From Alphaproteobacteria bacterium (lineage in GTDB: Bacteria > Pseudomonadota > Alphaproteobacteria > DSM-16000 > Inquilinaceae), in assembly GCA_028284045.1 (NCBI GenBank), contig JANQSN010000026.1, forward strand, positions 1 to 40,073: 40,073 nt of DNA, given 5' to 3'. The notes under the pieces are model-generated. The model was not told the origin of the DNA. It saw only the letters and a program-made list of their open reading frames with translations, and did not search any database. Shown in pieces: positions 16,377 through 25,221 of this stretch (position 1 is its first letter; every line of letters starts with the position of its first letter). The position numbers were made by a program, and so were the translations under genes.

Positions 16377-17081
16377 CTACACGTTCGCGTACTTCTTCTT
16401 GCTGTCCATGCCGAACAGGCGGCCCATCATGCCGACGCCCTTGCCGCTCTTGAAGACGGGGGCGCCGTCCATGGTCTCTTGCGCCCGCGATCCGTTCCAG
16501 GCGAGCCACGGCGTCTTCTCCGAGCCCGGGTCGGAGACGATGCCGGAGGGGCGGATCGCCACCGACGACCCGTCGATCTCCACGACGCCGATCACATAGG
16601 TGTAGACGCCCTTCTGGGTCGCCCTGGGATCGGCGGTGAAGTCCAGCGCACAGTCCACCCGCTCCGACCCGTACTCGATCGACATCTCCGGCTTCAGCGA
16701 GGCGATGGACACCGGCCCGTTGGAGATCGCGCTGTAGACGGAGAAGACCATGGCGACCGGCCCGCCGGCGCGCTGGCTGATCTCCGGCGAGACCTCGATG
16801 ATCTCCTCGCCCGGCGCATCGACGGACGCGGAGCGCACATCGCCCAGATGGCGGGCGAAGGGCGGAGCGTCGAGGCTGCCCGGATGGCTGCAGGCGACCC
16901 AGTGCATCCGCCCGTCCGGCAGCAGCATGCCGGCGCGCAGGTCCAGGTCGTCGTTGTCGTCCTTGCCGTCGCCATTGTCGATCCAACGGGCGGTGACGCG
17001 GATCGGCTGGCCGGACTTGGCCAGCGACAGCCGGTGACTGTCGTCGGGCTTGGTCAGCGTGACCTTGGCGAGATCGACCAT
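16377..17081 (-). CDS. TerD-like (tellurium-resistance family) protein
   Basis: 234 residues. The region about 5-165 follows the TerD plan: VTLTKPDDSHRLSL, then an acidic DNDDLDLRAGMLLPDG segment matching the calcium-binding DLD motif, HLGD, GEEIIEV, and VFSVYSAISN. The C-terminal part (about 165-234) is an extension ending in basic MDSKKKYANV. TerD proteins are cytoplasmic calcium-binding components of membrane-associated stress complexes. Here the gene is solitary, without terB, terC or terZ around it. GAAGGGGA is a good ribosome binding site. The call is at fold/family level; a tellurite role is not implied. Confidence 0.72.
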   Translation of the reverse strand: MVDLAKVTLTKPDDSHRLSLAKSGQPIRVTARWIDNGDGKDDNDDLDLRAGMLLPDGRMHWVACSHPGSLDAPPFARHLGDVRSASVDAPGEEIIEVSPEISQRAGGPVAMVFSVYSAISNGPVSIASLKPEMSIEYGSERVDCALDFTADPRATQKGVYTYVIGVVEIDGSSVAIRPSGIVSDPGSEKTPWLAWNGSRAQETMDGAPVFKSGKGVGMMGRLFGMDSKKKYANV

Positions 17082-17111
17082 CGGTGTCCCCTTCTCTGGT
17101 GAAATGCCGGC

Positions 17112-17843
17112 TCAGGCCGCCCCGTCATGGGCGATGCCGGTCAGCACGGCGGCATAGTGAAGACCCGCCGCCACCAGCACGAAGGCATGCCAGATGGCGA
17201 CGTGGAACGGCAATCGTTTGGCCAGATAGAACGGCACGCCGATGGAGTAGGTGATGCCGCCGGCGGCCAGCAGCATGATCACCGGCGTCGCCAGTGCCTC
17301 CAGGATGGGGTCGATGGCGACCACCGCCACCCAGCCCAGCCCGAGATAGGCGGCGATCGCCGCCGCTTCCCAGCGGCGCGGGAAGCGCAGCTTGATGACC
17401 ACGCCAACGGCCGCAACCAGCCAGACGAAGGCGAACAGCAGCAGGCCGACCCGGCCGCCGACGGCGACCAGCGCGAACGGCGTGTAGGTGCCGGCGATCA
17501 TCACGAAGATCGCGGCGTGGTCGACCCGGCGCAACGCCTCCTTGCGCGCGGGATTGCGCGTCAGGTGGTAGAGCGCCGACGCCCACAGCATCGCCGTCAG
17601 GCCCAACGCATAGAGCGCCAGGCTGGTCAGCGTCAGCGTATCGCCGCCATGGTGGACCGCGACGATGATCAGCGCCGGCACGGCGACCACGGTGGCCAGC
17701 ATGCCCAGCGCATGCACACAGGCATCCACCAGCCGCTCGCGCCGCGCGAACAGCGGCACCAGCCGGCCCGCTGTCGGACCGTCCTTCTTGGAGTTCGAGG
17801 GTGCCAAGGGGCGTCGCTCTCCGGCGTGTCGGAACCCCGCCAC
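17112..17843 (-). CDS. Hemolysin III/PAQR-family membrane protein
   Basis: 243 residues with seven predicted membrane segments after a 30-residue cytoplasmic N-terminus. The metal-site residues of the HlyIII/PAQR family are present: Ser and His in ASALYHL, Asp in RRVDHAAIF, and the two His in IWHAFVLVAAGLH near the C-terminus. By analogy with adiponectin receptors this fold may be a zinc hydrolase acting on lipids; bacterial members are only formally called hemolysins. The N-terminal 25 residues are polar and variable, so the true start may be internal. It lies 30 bp downstream of the TerD-like gene's start, on the same strand. Confidence 0.88.
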   Translation of the reverse strand: MAGFRHAGERRPLAPSNSKKDGPTAGRLVPLFARRERLVDACVHALGMLATVVAVPALIIVAVHHGGDTLTLTSLALYALGLTAMLWASALYHLTRNPARKEALRRVDHAAIFVMIAGTYTPFALVAVGGRVGLLLFAFVWLVAAVGVVIKLRFPRRWEAAAIAAYLGLGWVAVVAIDPILEALATPVIMLLAAGGITYSIGVPFYLAKRLPFHVAIWHAFVLVAAGLHYAAVLTGIAHDGAA

Positions 17844-17904
17844 CTGGCCACGAAACTATGGCGTCAGCGCGGCCATGCGCGCGGCCGCGCCCCATCGGCA
17901 AGAG

Positions 17905-17924
17905 GTTCCCGCCTGCGCGGGAAC
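17905..17924. repeat. Dispersed palindrome
   Basis: GTTCCCGCCTGCGCGGGAAC, an 8-bp perfect stem with a CTGC loop, flanked by GACGG. This is a common intergenic palindrome in alphaproteobacteria and resembles those at 24040 and 24128. On the minus strand it follows the 67-residue gene and may help end its transcript. Confidence 0.65.
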
Positions 17925-17976
17925 GACGGATTTTGATTGGGGTCGGGCTCTCGAGCCCGTCTCTTCGCGGCGCGGC

Positions 17977-18180
17977 TCAGCCGGCCTTGCCGGTCACCAG
18001 CGGCTCGTCGACCTCGCAGCTTTCCTGGGCGGCGAGCCACGCATAGTGCGGATTGGCGCCGTCGCGCACCAGTCGCTCGAACTCCGCGACGATGCGGGGC
18101 CGGTTGGTCACCGGGTTGACGAAATCGCCGGTCTGCCAGGGCAGAGAAGGCACATCGGTGCGGTGCCAAGGATTGCTCAT
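17977..18180 (-). CDS. Small conserved-looking hypothetical protein
   Basis: 67 residues, not recognised. It begins MSNPWHRTDVPSLPWQTGDF and has a helical middle (RPRIVAEFERLVRDGANPHYAWLAAQ) and an acidic end. One Cys and no membrane segment, so probably a soluble cytoplasmic protein. The start at 18180 is supported by GGAGGG nine bases upstream; the open frame continues 32 codons further without a good site. A plausible promoter lies at 18217-18245, giving a short leader of about 30 bases. The composition (Trp, His, Tyr rich in a high-GC frame) supports a real gene. Confidence 0.65.
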   Translation of the reverse strand: MSNPWHRTDVPSLPWQTGDFVNPVTNRPRIVAEFERLVRDGANPHYAWLAAQESCEVDEPLVTGKAG

Positions 18181-18216
18181 GGGGGCGCCCTCCGAGAGAC
18201 GGCCGCAACGCGACGC

Positions 18217-18245
18217 ACAATACTGCAAAAGCGACATCGCTTCAA
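18217..18245 (-). promoter_or_regulatory. Candidate promoter of the 67-residue gene
   Basis: Read on the minus strand: TTGAAG (18245-18240), 17-base spacer, TATTGT (18222-18217). Initiation near 18209 would leave a leader of about 30 bases before the ATG at 18180. An inverted repeat TTACAT-N12-ATGTAA (18257-18280) lies just upstream of the -35. Confidence 0.45.
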
Positions 18246-18288
18246 CGCCGGAACCATTACATAACGATATGTGCATGTAAAGATGAAT

Positions 18289-19191
18289 CTATGTCGATCG
18301 CCGCGCCACCCGCCGATAGCGCGCCCACCCCTCGGCGCTGAACAGCGCCAGGCCGACCCAGATCAGGGCGAAGGTCACCGCATGGGCGGCCGTGAAGGTC
18401 TCGCGGAACACCAGCACGGCCAGCAGGAATTGCAGCGACGGGGCGACGTATTGCAGCAACCCCACCGTCGACAGCGCCAGGCGCTGGGCGCCGTGCATGA
18501 CCAGCACCAAGGGCAGGCCGGTGACGATGCCGGCCGCCGCCAGCAGGCCCGTGTCGGACCAGGATGCGGCGAAGTGCCCGAGGCCCGCCGCCCCCAGCCA
18601 GGCGATACCGGCCAGCGCCACCGGCAGCAGCAGCGCCGTTTCCACCAACAGGCCGACCTGCGGATCGATGCCGGCCTTCTTGCGCACCAGCGTGTAGAGC
18701 GCGAAGGACACGGCCAGCGTCACCGCGATCCAGGGGAACCGGCCGTACCAAACCACCAGCACCGCGACGCCGGCCGCCGCCAGGGCGACCGCGACCCCCT
18801 GCAGCCGGCCCAGCCGCTCGCCCAGGAACCAGATGCCGAAGACGACGTTGACCAGCGGGTTGATGAAGTAGCCGAGGCTGATCTCCAGCACCCGTTCGAT
18901 CAGGATGGCGTAGATGAACAGCGCCCAATTGCCCGACACCAATAGCGTCGTCACGGCATAGACGCCCAGCCGGCGCGGCCGGGCGAACAGCGCCAACGCC
19001 TCGCCCAGCCGGCCGACCGCGGCGGTCACCGGCACCATCAACACGCACGTCCACAGCACCCGGTGGGCCAGGATCTCGCCCACCGAGACGTGCTGAACCG
19101 CCTTGAAATAGAGCGGCGACAGGCCCCACCACAGGAACGCCGACAGGGCGGCGGCGAGGCCGATCGTCGTGTCGCGCCCGCCGCCCGTCAC
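18289..19191 (-). CDS. rarD: RarD-type EamA transporter
   Basis: 300 residues, ten predicted membrane segments of the drug/metabolite transporter superfamily. The opening (LSAFLWWGLSPLYFKAV, ILAHRVLWTC) and the mid-region (LLVSGNWALFIYAI, LEISLGYFINPLVNVVFG, LGERL) are the RarD signature. The transported molecule is unknown; RarD is usually annotated as a chloramphenicol-sensitivity protein on thin evidence. The start used is GTG 19191, with no strong ribosome binding site, 28 bp after the end of grxD, so it is probably read through from that operon. Confidence 0.92.
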   Translation of the reverse strand: MTGGGRDTTIGLAAALSAFLWWGLSPLYFKAVQHVSVGEILAHRVLWTCVLMVPVTAAVGRLGEALALFARPRRLGVYAVTTLLVSGNWALFIYAILIERVLEISLGYFINPLVNVVFGIWFLGERLGRLQGVAVALAAAGVAVLVVWYGRFPWIAVTLAVSFALYTLVRKKAGIDPQVGLLVETALLLPVALAGIAWLGAAGLGHFAASWSDTGLLAAAGIVTGLPLVLVMHGAQRLALSTVGLLQYVAPSLQFLLAVLVFRETFTAAHAVTFALIWVGLALFSAEGWARYRRVARRST

Positions 19192-19219
19192 CGCGTCGCG
19201 GCCGGGCGGCCGCGGGGGA

Positions 19220-19558
19220 CTAAGCCTGGACGTGGGTGTCGACGCCCCGGCTGCTCAGCAGCTCCTGCAGCTCGCCGGTCTCGAACATCTCGCGCACGAT
19301 GTCGCAGCCGCCGACGAACTCGCCCTTCACATAGAGCTGCGGGATGGTCGGCCAGTTGGTGAATTCCTTGATGCCGTCGCGCAGGCCCGGGTCGACCAGC
19401 ACGTCGATCCCCTTGAAGCGCACGCCCAGATGGCTCAGCACCTGCACCACCGCGGCGGAGAAGCCGCATTGCGGGAACACCGGCGTGCCCTTCATGAACA
19501 GGACGACGTCGTTCTCGCCGACCTCGCTGCTGATGCGTTCCTTGACCGTGTTGTCCAT
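19220..19558 (-). CDS. grxD: Grx4-type monothiol glutaredoxin
   Basis: 112 residues. The active site CGFS is at 31-34, preceded by VVLFMKGTP and followed by WPTIPQLYVKGEFVGGCDIVREM, which carries the cis-proline and glutathione-binding residues. Monothiol glutaredoxins of this class bind a [2Fe-2S] cluster with glutathione, carry clusters to target proteins, and pair with BolA. The bolA-like gene lies 73 bp upstream on the same strand, the classic partnership. Start ATG at 19558 gives the standard family length. Confidence 0.96.
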   Translation of the reverse strand: MDNTVKERISSEVGENDVVLFMKGTPVFPQCGFSAAVVQVLSHLGVRFKGIDVLVDPGLRDGIKEFTNWPTIPQLYVKGEFVGGCDIVREMFETGELQELLSSRGVDTHVQA

Positions 19559-19631
19559 GGGTCGGCCCCTCTCGACTGTCGAACCTGGCGGAAGTGGTGA
19601 AACCGGTCTTGCGGCGCACGCGCGCCGCCGT

Positions 19632-19871
19632 TCAGGCGTCGGCCGGCGGCGCGGTCTGCAGGGCCAGCGCGTGCAGCTCGCCGCCCATGCGCCCCTGCAG
19701 CGCCTGATAGACCATCTGATGCTGTTGCACCCGCGTCTTGCCGCGGAAGGCGCTGCTGACGACATAGGCCGCGTAGTGGTCGCCGTCGCCCCGCAGATCC
19801 TCGATGCGGACATCGGCATCGGGGATGCCTTCCTTGATCATCCGCACGATGTCGGCAGGGTCCATGGGCAT
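19632..19871 (-). CDS. bolA: BolA-family protein
   Basis: 79 residues, class II KH-like fold. Visible features are an N-terminal helix, DADVRIEDLRGDGDHYAAYVVSSAF, the RVQQHQMVYQAL helix and an ending HALALQT. BolA proteins form cluster-bridged heterodimers with monothiol glutaredoxins, and the adjacent grxD supports that role in iron-sulfur or redox signalling. The conserved His in the C-terminal HALAL segment is a cluster-ligand candidate. GGAGGAGG six bases upstream supports the ATG at 19871; the ATG two codons later is also possible. Confidence 0.94.
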   Translation of the reverse strand: MPMDPADIVRMIKEGIPDADVRIEDLRGDGDHYAAYVVSSAFRGKTRVQQHQMVYQALQGRMGGELHALALQTAPPADA

Positions 19872-19907
19872 GCGCGGCCTCCTCCAAACATGCCCGCCGG
19901 GTCCGGC

Positions 19908-22136
<2,229 letters not shown>

Positions 22137-22173
22137 CGGACGGATCCTGTCGGGCGGCGGGCCGCGCCTGCGT

Positions 22174-22881
22174 TCAGGCGGCAACCGGGGTCAGGGCGGC
22201 GGCCAGCGATTCGAAGATGGGCCGGCCGTCGGTCGCCCCTTGGGCCGGATCGGCGGCGCGCTCCGGGTGCGGCATCAGGCCCAGCACGGTGCGGGTTTCG
22301 TTGTAGAGGCCGGCGATCCGCCGGGCCGAGCCGTTGGGATTGGCCGCGGGGTCATCGCCGGGAAGACCGTCGGCGTCGACATAGCGGAAGGCGACCCGGC
22401 CCTCGCCCTCCAGCCGGTCCAGGGTGGCGTCGTCGGCGTGGTAGCAGCCGTCGTGATGGGCGATCGGCAGCGCGATCACCTGGCCCGTGCGGTAGCCGGC
22501 GGCAAAGGCCGTGTCGTTGCGCTCGACCGACAGATGGACCGGCCGGCTGAGGAATTTGAGCGCACGGTTGCGCATCAGCGCACCCGGCAGCAGGCCGCAT
22601 TCGGTCAGCACCTGGAAGCCGTTGCAGATGCCCAGCACCAGGACGCCGGCCCGCGCCCGCTCCACCACCGCGCGCATCACCGGCGACTGCGCGGCCATCG
22701 CCCCGGCGCGCAGATAGTCGCCATAGGCGAAGCCGCCGGGCACGACGATCAGGTCGGCGTCCGGCAAGGCGGTCTCGCGGTGCCAGACCATGGCCGGCGC
22801 CCGGCCGGTGACGGCGGCCAGCGCGACGGCCGTGTCGCGGTCGCAGTTGGAGCCCGGAAAGACGATCACGGCGGCTTTCAT
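22174..22881 (-). CDS. purQ: Phosphoribosylformylglycinamidine synthase glutaminase subunit PurQ
   Basis: 235 residues, class I glutamine amidotransferase. The nucleophile is Cys86 in GICNGFQ; the late HPE (in LMPHPERA) supplies the His and Glu of the triad. The opening [15 protein letters not shown] and the segment [15 protein letters not shown] are PurQ-specific. It delivers ammonia to PurL, encoded directly downstream. The ATG at 22881 is chosen because it gives the family N-terminus. It follows an EamA transporter gene by 7 bp rather than purS. Confidence 0.97.
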   Translation of the reverse strand: MKAAVIVFPGSNCDRDTAVALAAVTGRAPAMVWHRETALPDADLIVVPGGFAYGDYLRAGAMAAQSPVMRAVVERARAGVLVLGICNGFQVLTECGLLPGALMRNRALKFLSRPVHLSVERNDTAFAAGYRTGQVIALPIAHHDGCYHADDATLDRLEGEGRVAFRYVDADGLPGDDPAANPNGSARRIAGLYNETRTVLGLMPHPERAADPAQGATDGRPIFESLAAALTPVAA

Positions 22882-22888
22882 GATGGCT

Positions 22889-23824
22889 TCAGGATGTACC
22901 GCCACCGCCGGGTCCTGGCAAGCGGCCGGGCGGCCCGCCACTGCTGGTGGGCAGGGTAGCGAGCCACACCCCTCCGGCGACGATCAGGACCGCGCCGGCC
23001 GCCACGCCCGGTCCCGGCACCTCGCCGAAGGCGACGTAGCCGAGCACCGCGGCGAACAGGATCCAGGCATAGCTGACGGGGCCGAGGATGCTGGCATCGG
23101 CCAGGCGGAAGGCCAGGATGTTGAGGAACTGCGCGGTGATCGCCACCGGCCCCAGCAGCGCGAACACCCAGAGATCCGCCCAGCCGAGCCCCGCCGCGCG
23201 CGCCGCGACCCAGGCCGGCACCGCGAACAGGATCGCGGCGATGACATTGACATGGGCGAGCACGGCCAAGGCCCGCTCCTGCCGCGCCAGCACCTTGATC
23301 AACACCGTCTCCAGCGCGATCAGGAAGGCGCCGGCGAAGGCCGCAGCCGCCCCCTCCAGCGACCGGTCGCCGGACGCGCCTTCTTGAGTCGTCGCCCGCA
23401 CCACCAGGAAGGCGCCGAGCGCGCACAGGCCGCCCGCCAACCAGTGCCGCGCCGTCACCCGCTCCTTCAGCAGCAGGGCGGCCAGCGCGACGATCATCAG
23501 CCCCTCCGTCAGGCCGATGGCGGCGGCATCGGCGACCGGCAGGACGCTGGCGGCGTGAATCGCCAACGCTCCGCCCCCGGCGCCGCAGAGCGCGCGCACC
23601 GCGTGCAGATGCGGGCGCGGACTGCTGAGCGCGGCCAACGGCGTGCGAGTCGCCGCGGTCGCCGCGACCACTGTGGCGATGCCGCCCAGATAGCGCATCC
23701 AGATGATGGCCAGCGCCGGCACCGCGCCCCCGGCGAACTTGCCGGCGGCGAAGATCGGCGTGAACAGCGCGACAGCGGCAAGCGCCAGCAGGACGCCGAG
23801 CGCGGCATTGGATCGGTGGCGCAT
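22889..23824 (-). CDS. EamA-family (DMT) transporter
   Basis: 311 residues with ten predicted membrane segments in two EamA repeats (about 8-135 and 150-290). Landmarks are the [24 protein letters not shown] loop and, in the second half, [23 protein letters not shown]. It belongs to the drug/metabolite transporter superfamily; substrate unknown. The Gly/Pro-rich tail after the last segment is unusual. The ATG at 23824 with AGGGA upstream is preferred to a 35-codon extension. purQ begins 7 bp downstream, so the transporter probably heads the purQ-purL transcript. Confidence 0.88.
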   Translation of the reverse strand: MRHRSNAALGVLLALAAVALFTPIFAAGKFAGGAVPALAIIWMRYLGGIATVVAATAATRTPLAALSSPRPHLHAVRALCGAGGGALAIHAASVLPVADAAAIGLTEGLMIVALAALLLKERVTARHWLAGGLCALGAFLVVRATTQEGASGDRSLEGAAAAFAGAFLIALETVLIKVLARQERALAVLAHVNVIAAILFAVPAWVAARAAGLGWADLWVFALLGPVAITAQFLNILAFRLADASILGPVSYAWILFAAVLGYVAFGEVPGPGVAAGAVLIVAGGVWLATLPTSSGGPPGRLPGPGGGGTS

Positions 23825-24039
23825 GTGGTCCCTGGGGTGGTGGGTCGGCGAGGCCTCGCCCCGGATGTAGCGCCTGGCGCCTTTGATCGACAGTCGATGA
23901 CCGGCTATGAAACCCATGCGGATACGCATAGGTTCAGGGGACCATCGTCATGCCCGCGCCCGATGCACGGTTGTCCGGTTGAGGCAGCAAGTCCCAAGAA
24001 ACACCCATTCAGACAGCCCCTTGCCCCCCAACGATCGTC

Positions 24040-24062
24040 ATGGCCGGGCTTGACCCGGCCAT
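24040..24062. repeat. Dispersed palindrome
   Basis: ATGGCCGGG-CTTGA-CCCGGCCAT, a perfect 9-bp stem in the context CGTCATGGCCGGGCTTGACC, an intergenic repeat commonly seen in alphaproteobacteria. It is part of a repeat mosaic filling 23930-24170, between the transporter and the LysR gene. That stretch otherwise shows no gene. Confidence 0.7.
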
Positions 24063-24127
24063 CCACGGCTCTCCGATGACGCTGCCGCACAGTCATTGCG
24101 AGCGACGATGCCGCTGGCCCCCCGTAG

Positions 24128-24150
24128 ATGCCCGCATCGCGTGCGGGCAT
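24128..24150. repeat. Dispersed palindrome
   Basis: ATGCCCGCA-TCGCG-TGCGGGCAT, a perfect 9-bp stem followed by GACGG. It is the second palindrome of the mosaic, 38 bp before the LysR start, so it lies within that gene's leader or promoter. Confidence 0.7.
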
Positions 24151-24187
24151 GACGGGGGCCCGCCGCAATCCGAAGGAGCAGACATCC

Positions 24188-25102
24188 ATGGACTGGGATG
24201 ACCTTAGGATCTTCGATGCGGCGGTACGGGCCGGCAGCCTGTCGCGCGCGGCCGGTGCGCTGGGCCTCAGCCAGCCGCAGGTCACCCGCCGGCTGCGCGC
24301 GTTCGAGCGCCGATTGGGCGCCCGGCTGTTCGACCGCACGGCGCGCGGCTTGCGGCCCACCCGCGCCGGGGAGCGGCTGATCCCGCTGGCCGCGGAGATG
24401 CGTGCCGCGGCGGACGCGGTGCACCGCGTCCTGCCCGACCTCGCCGACGACCGGCTGTCCGTCGTGCGCATCGCGGTCGACGAGGTGCGCGGCCGGCTGC
24501 TGACCGACCACTGGTCCGACCTCGCCGCCCGGCTGCCGGACGTGGCGTTGGAGATCGTCTCCTCCCACGCCTATGCCGACCACACGCTGCGCGAGACGGA
24601 GATCCAGTTGCGCTCCTGCCTGCCGGAACGGGCGAGCCTGATCGTCCGCCGCCTCGGCACCATGGCGCATGCGGTCTACGGCGCGAAGGCCTATGTCGCG
24701 GCCAACCCGGCGGCGCTGACCGATCAGCGGTTTGCGGCCTGCGCCTGGATCGGCTTTGCACCCGACGATCTGTGGTATCCGGAAGAGCAACACTGGCTCG
24801 ACCGCCACCTCGCCGGCCGCCCGGCCTTGCGGGTCAACACCATGACCGCGGCGCTGGACGCCGCCGCGGCGGGCGCCGGCCTCGCCATCCTGCCCGCCTT
24901 CATGGGCGACGCCGACCCTCGCCTCACCCGCGCCCTGGCGCCGGACCCGGCGTTGCACGCCATCGAGAACCTGATCGTCCACCGCGACCTGCTGGGCGAG
25001 CCCGCCGTCCGCCGCACCGTCGACGCACTCGCCGCTCTCTACCAGGCCGCGCGGGCGAAGCTGATGGGCGAGGCGGCGAGCGGGGCCGGTGTCGCGGCCT
25101 GA
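24188..25102 (+). CDS. LysR-family transcriptional regulator
   Basis: 304 residues. The N-terminal winged helix-turn-helix (1-62: DLRIFDAAVRAGSLSRAAGALGLSQPQVTRRLRAFERRLG, then ARLFDRTARGLRPT) is standard for LysR. The effector-binding domain (about 90-290) is recognisable but without specific motifs. AAGGAG upstream supports the ATG at 24188. The gene is divergent from the EamA transporter, 363 bp away across a repeat mosaic. LysR genes often control a divergent neighbour, so the transporter is a possible but unproven target. Confidence 0.92.
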   Translation: MDWDDLRIFDAAVRAGSLSRAAGALGLSQPQVTRRLRAFERRLGARLFDRTARGLRPTRAGERLIPLAAEMRAAADAVHRVLPDLADDRLSVVRIAVDEVRGRLLTDHWSDLAARLPDVALEIVSSHAYADHTLRETEIQLRSCLPERASLIVRRLGTMAHAVYGAKAYVAANPAALTDQRFAACAWIGFAPDDLWYPEEQHWLDRHLAGRPALRVNTMTAALDAAAAGAGLAILPAFMGDADPRLTRALAPDPALHAIENLIVHRDLLGEPAVRRTVDALAALYQAARAKLMGEAASGAGVAA

Positions 25103-25221
25103 CGCACGTCAAGCAGCCACGCGCTTAACGACATGTCACGACCTACCAATCGCCCAAAGGTGGCGATCCTGCGGATCCGCATATAGGATTCACCCCGAGC
25201 ACCGCGGGCAAGGAACGGCCG

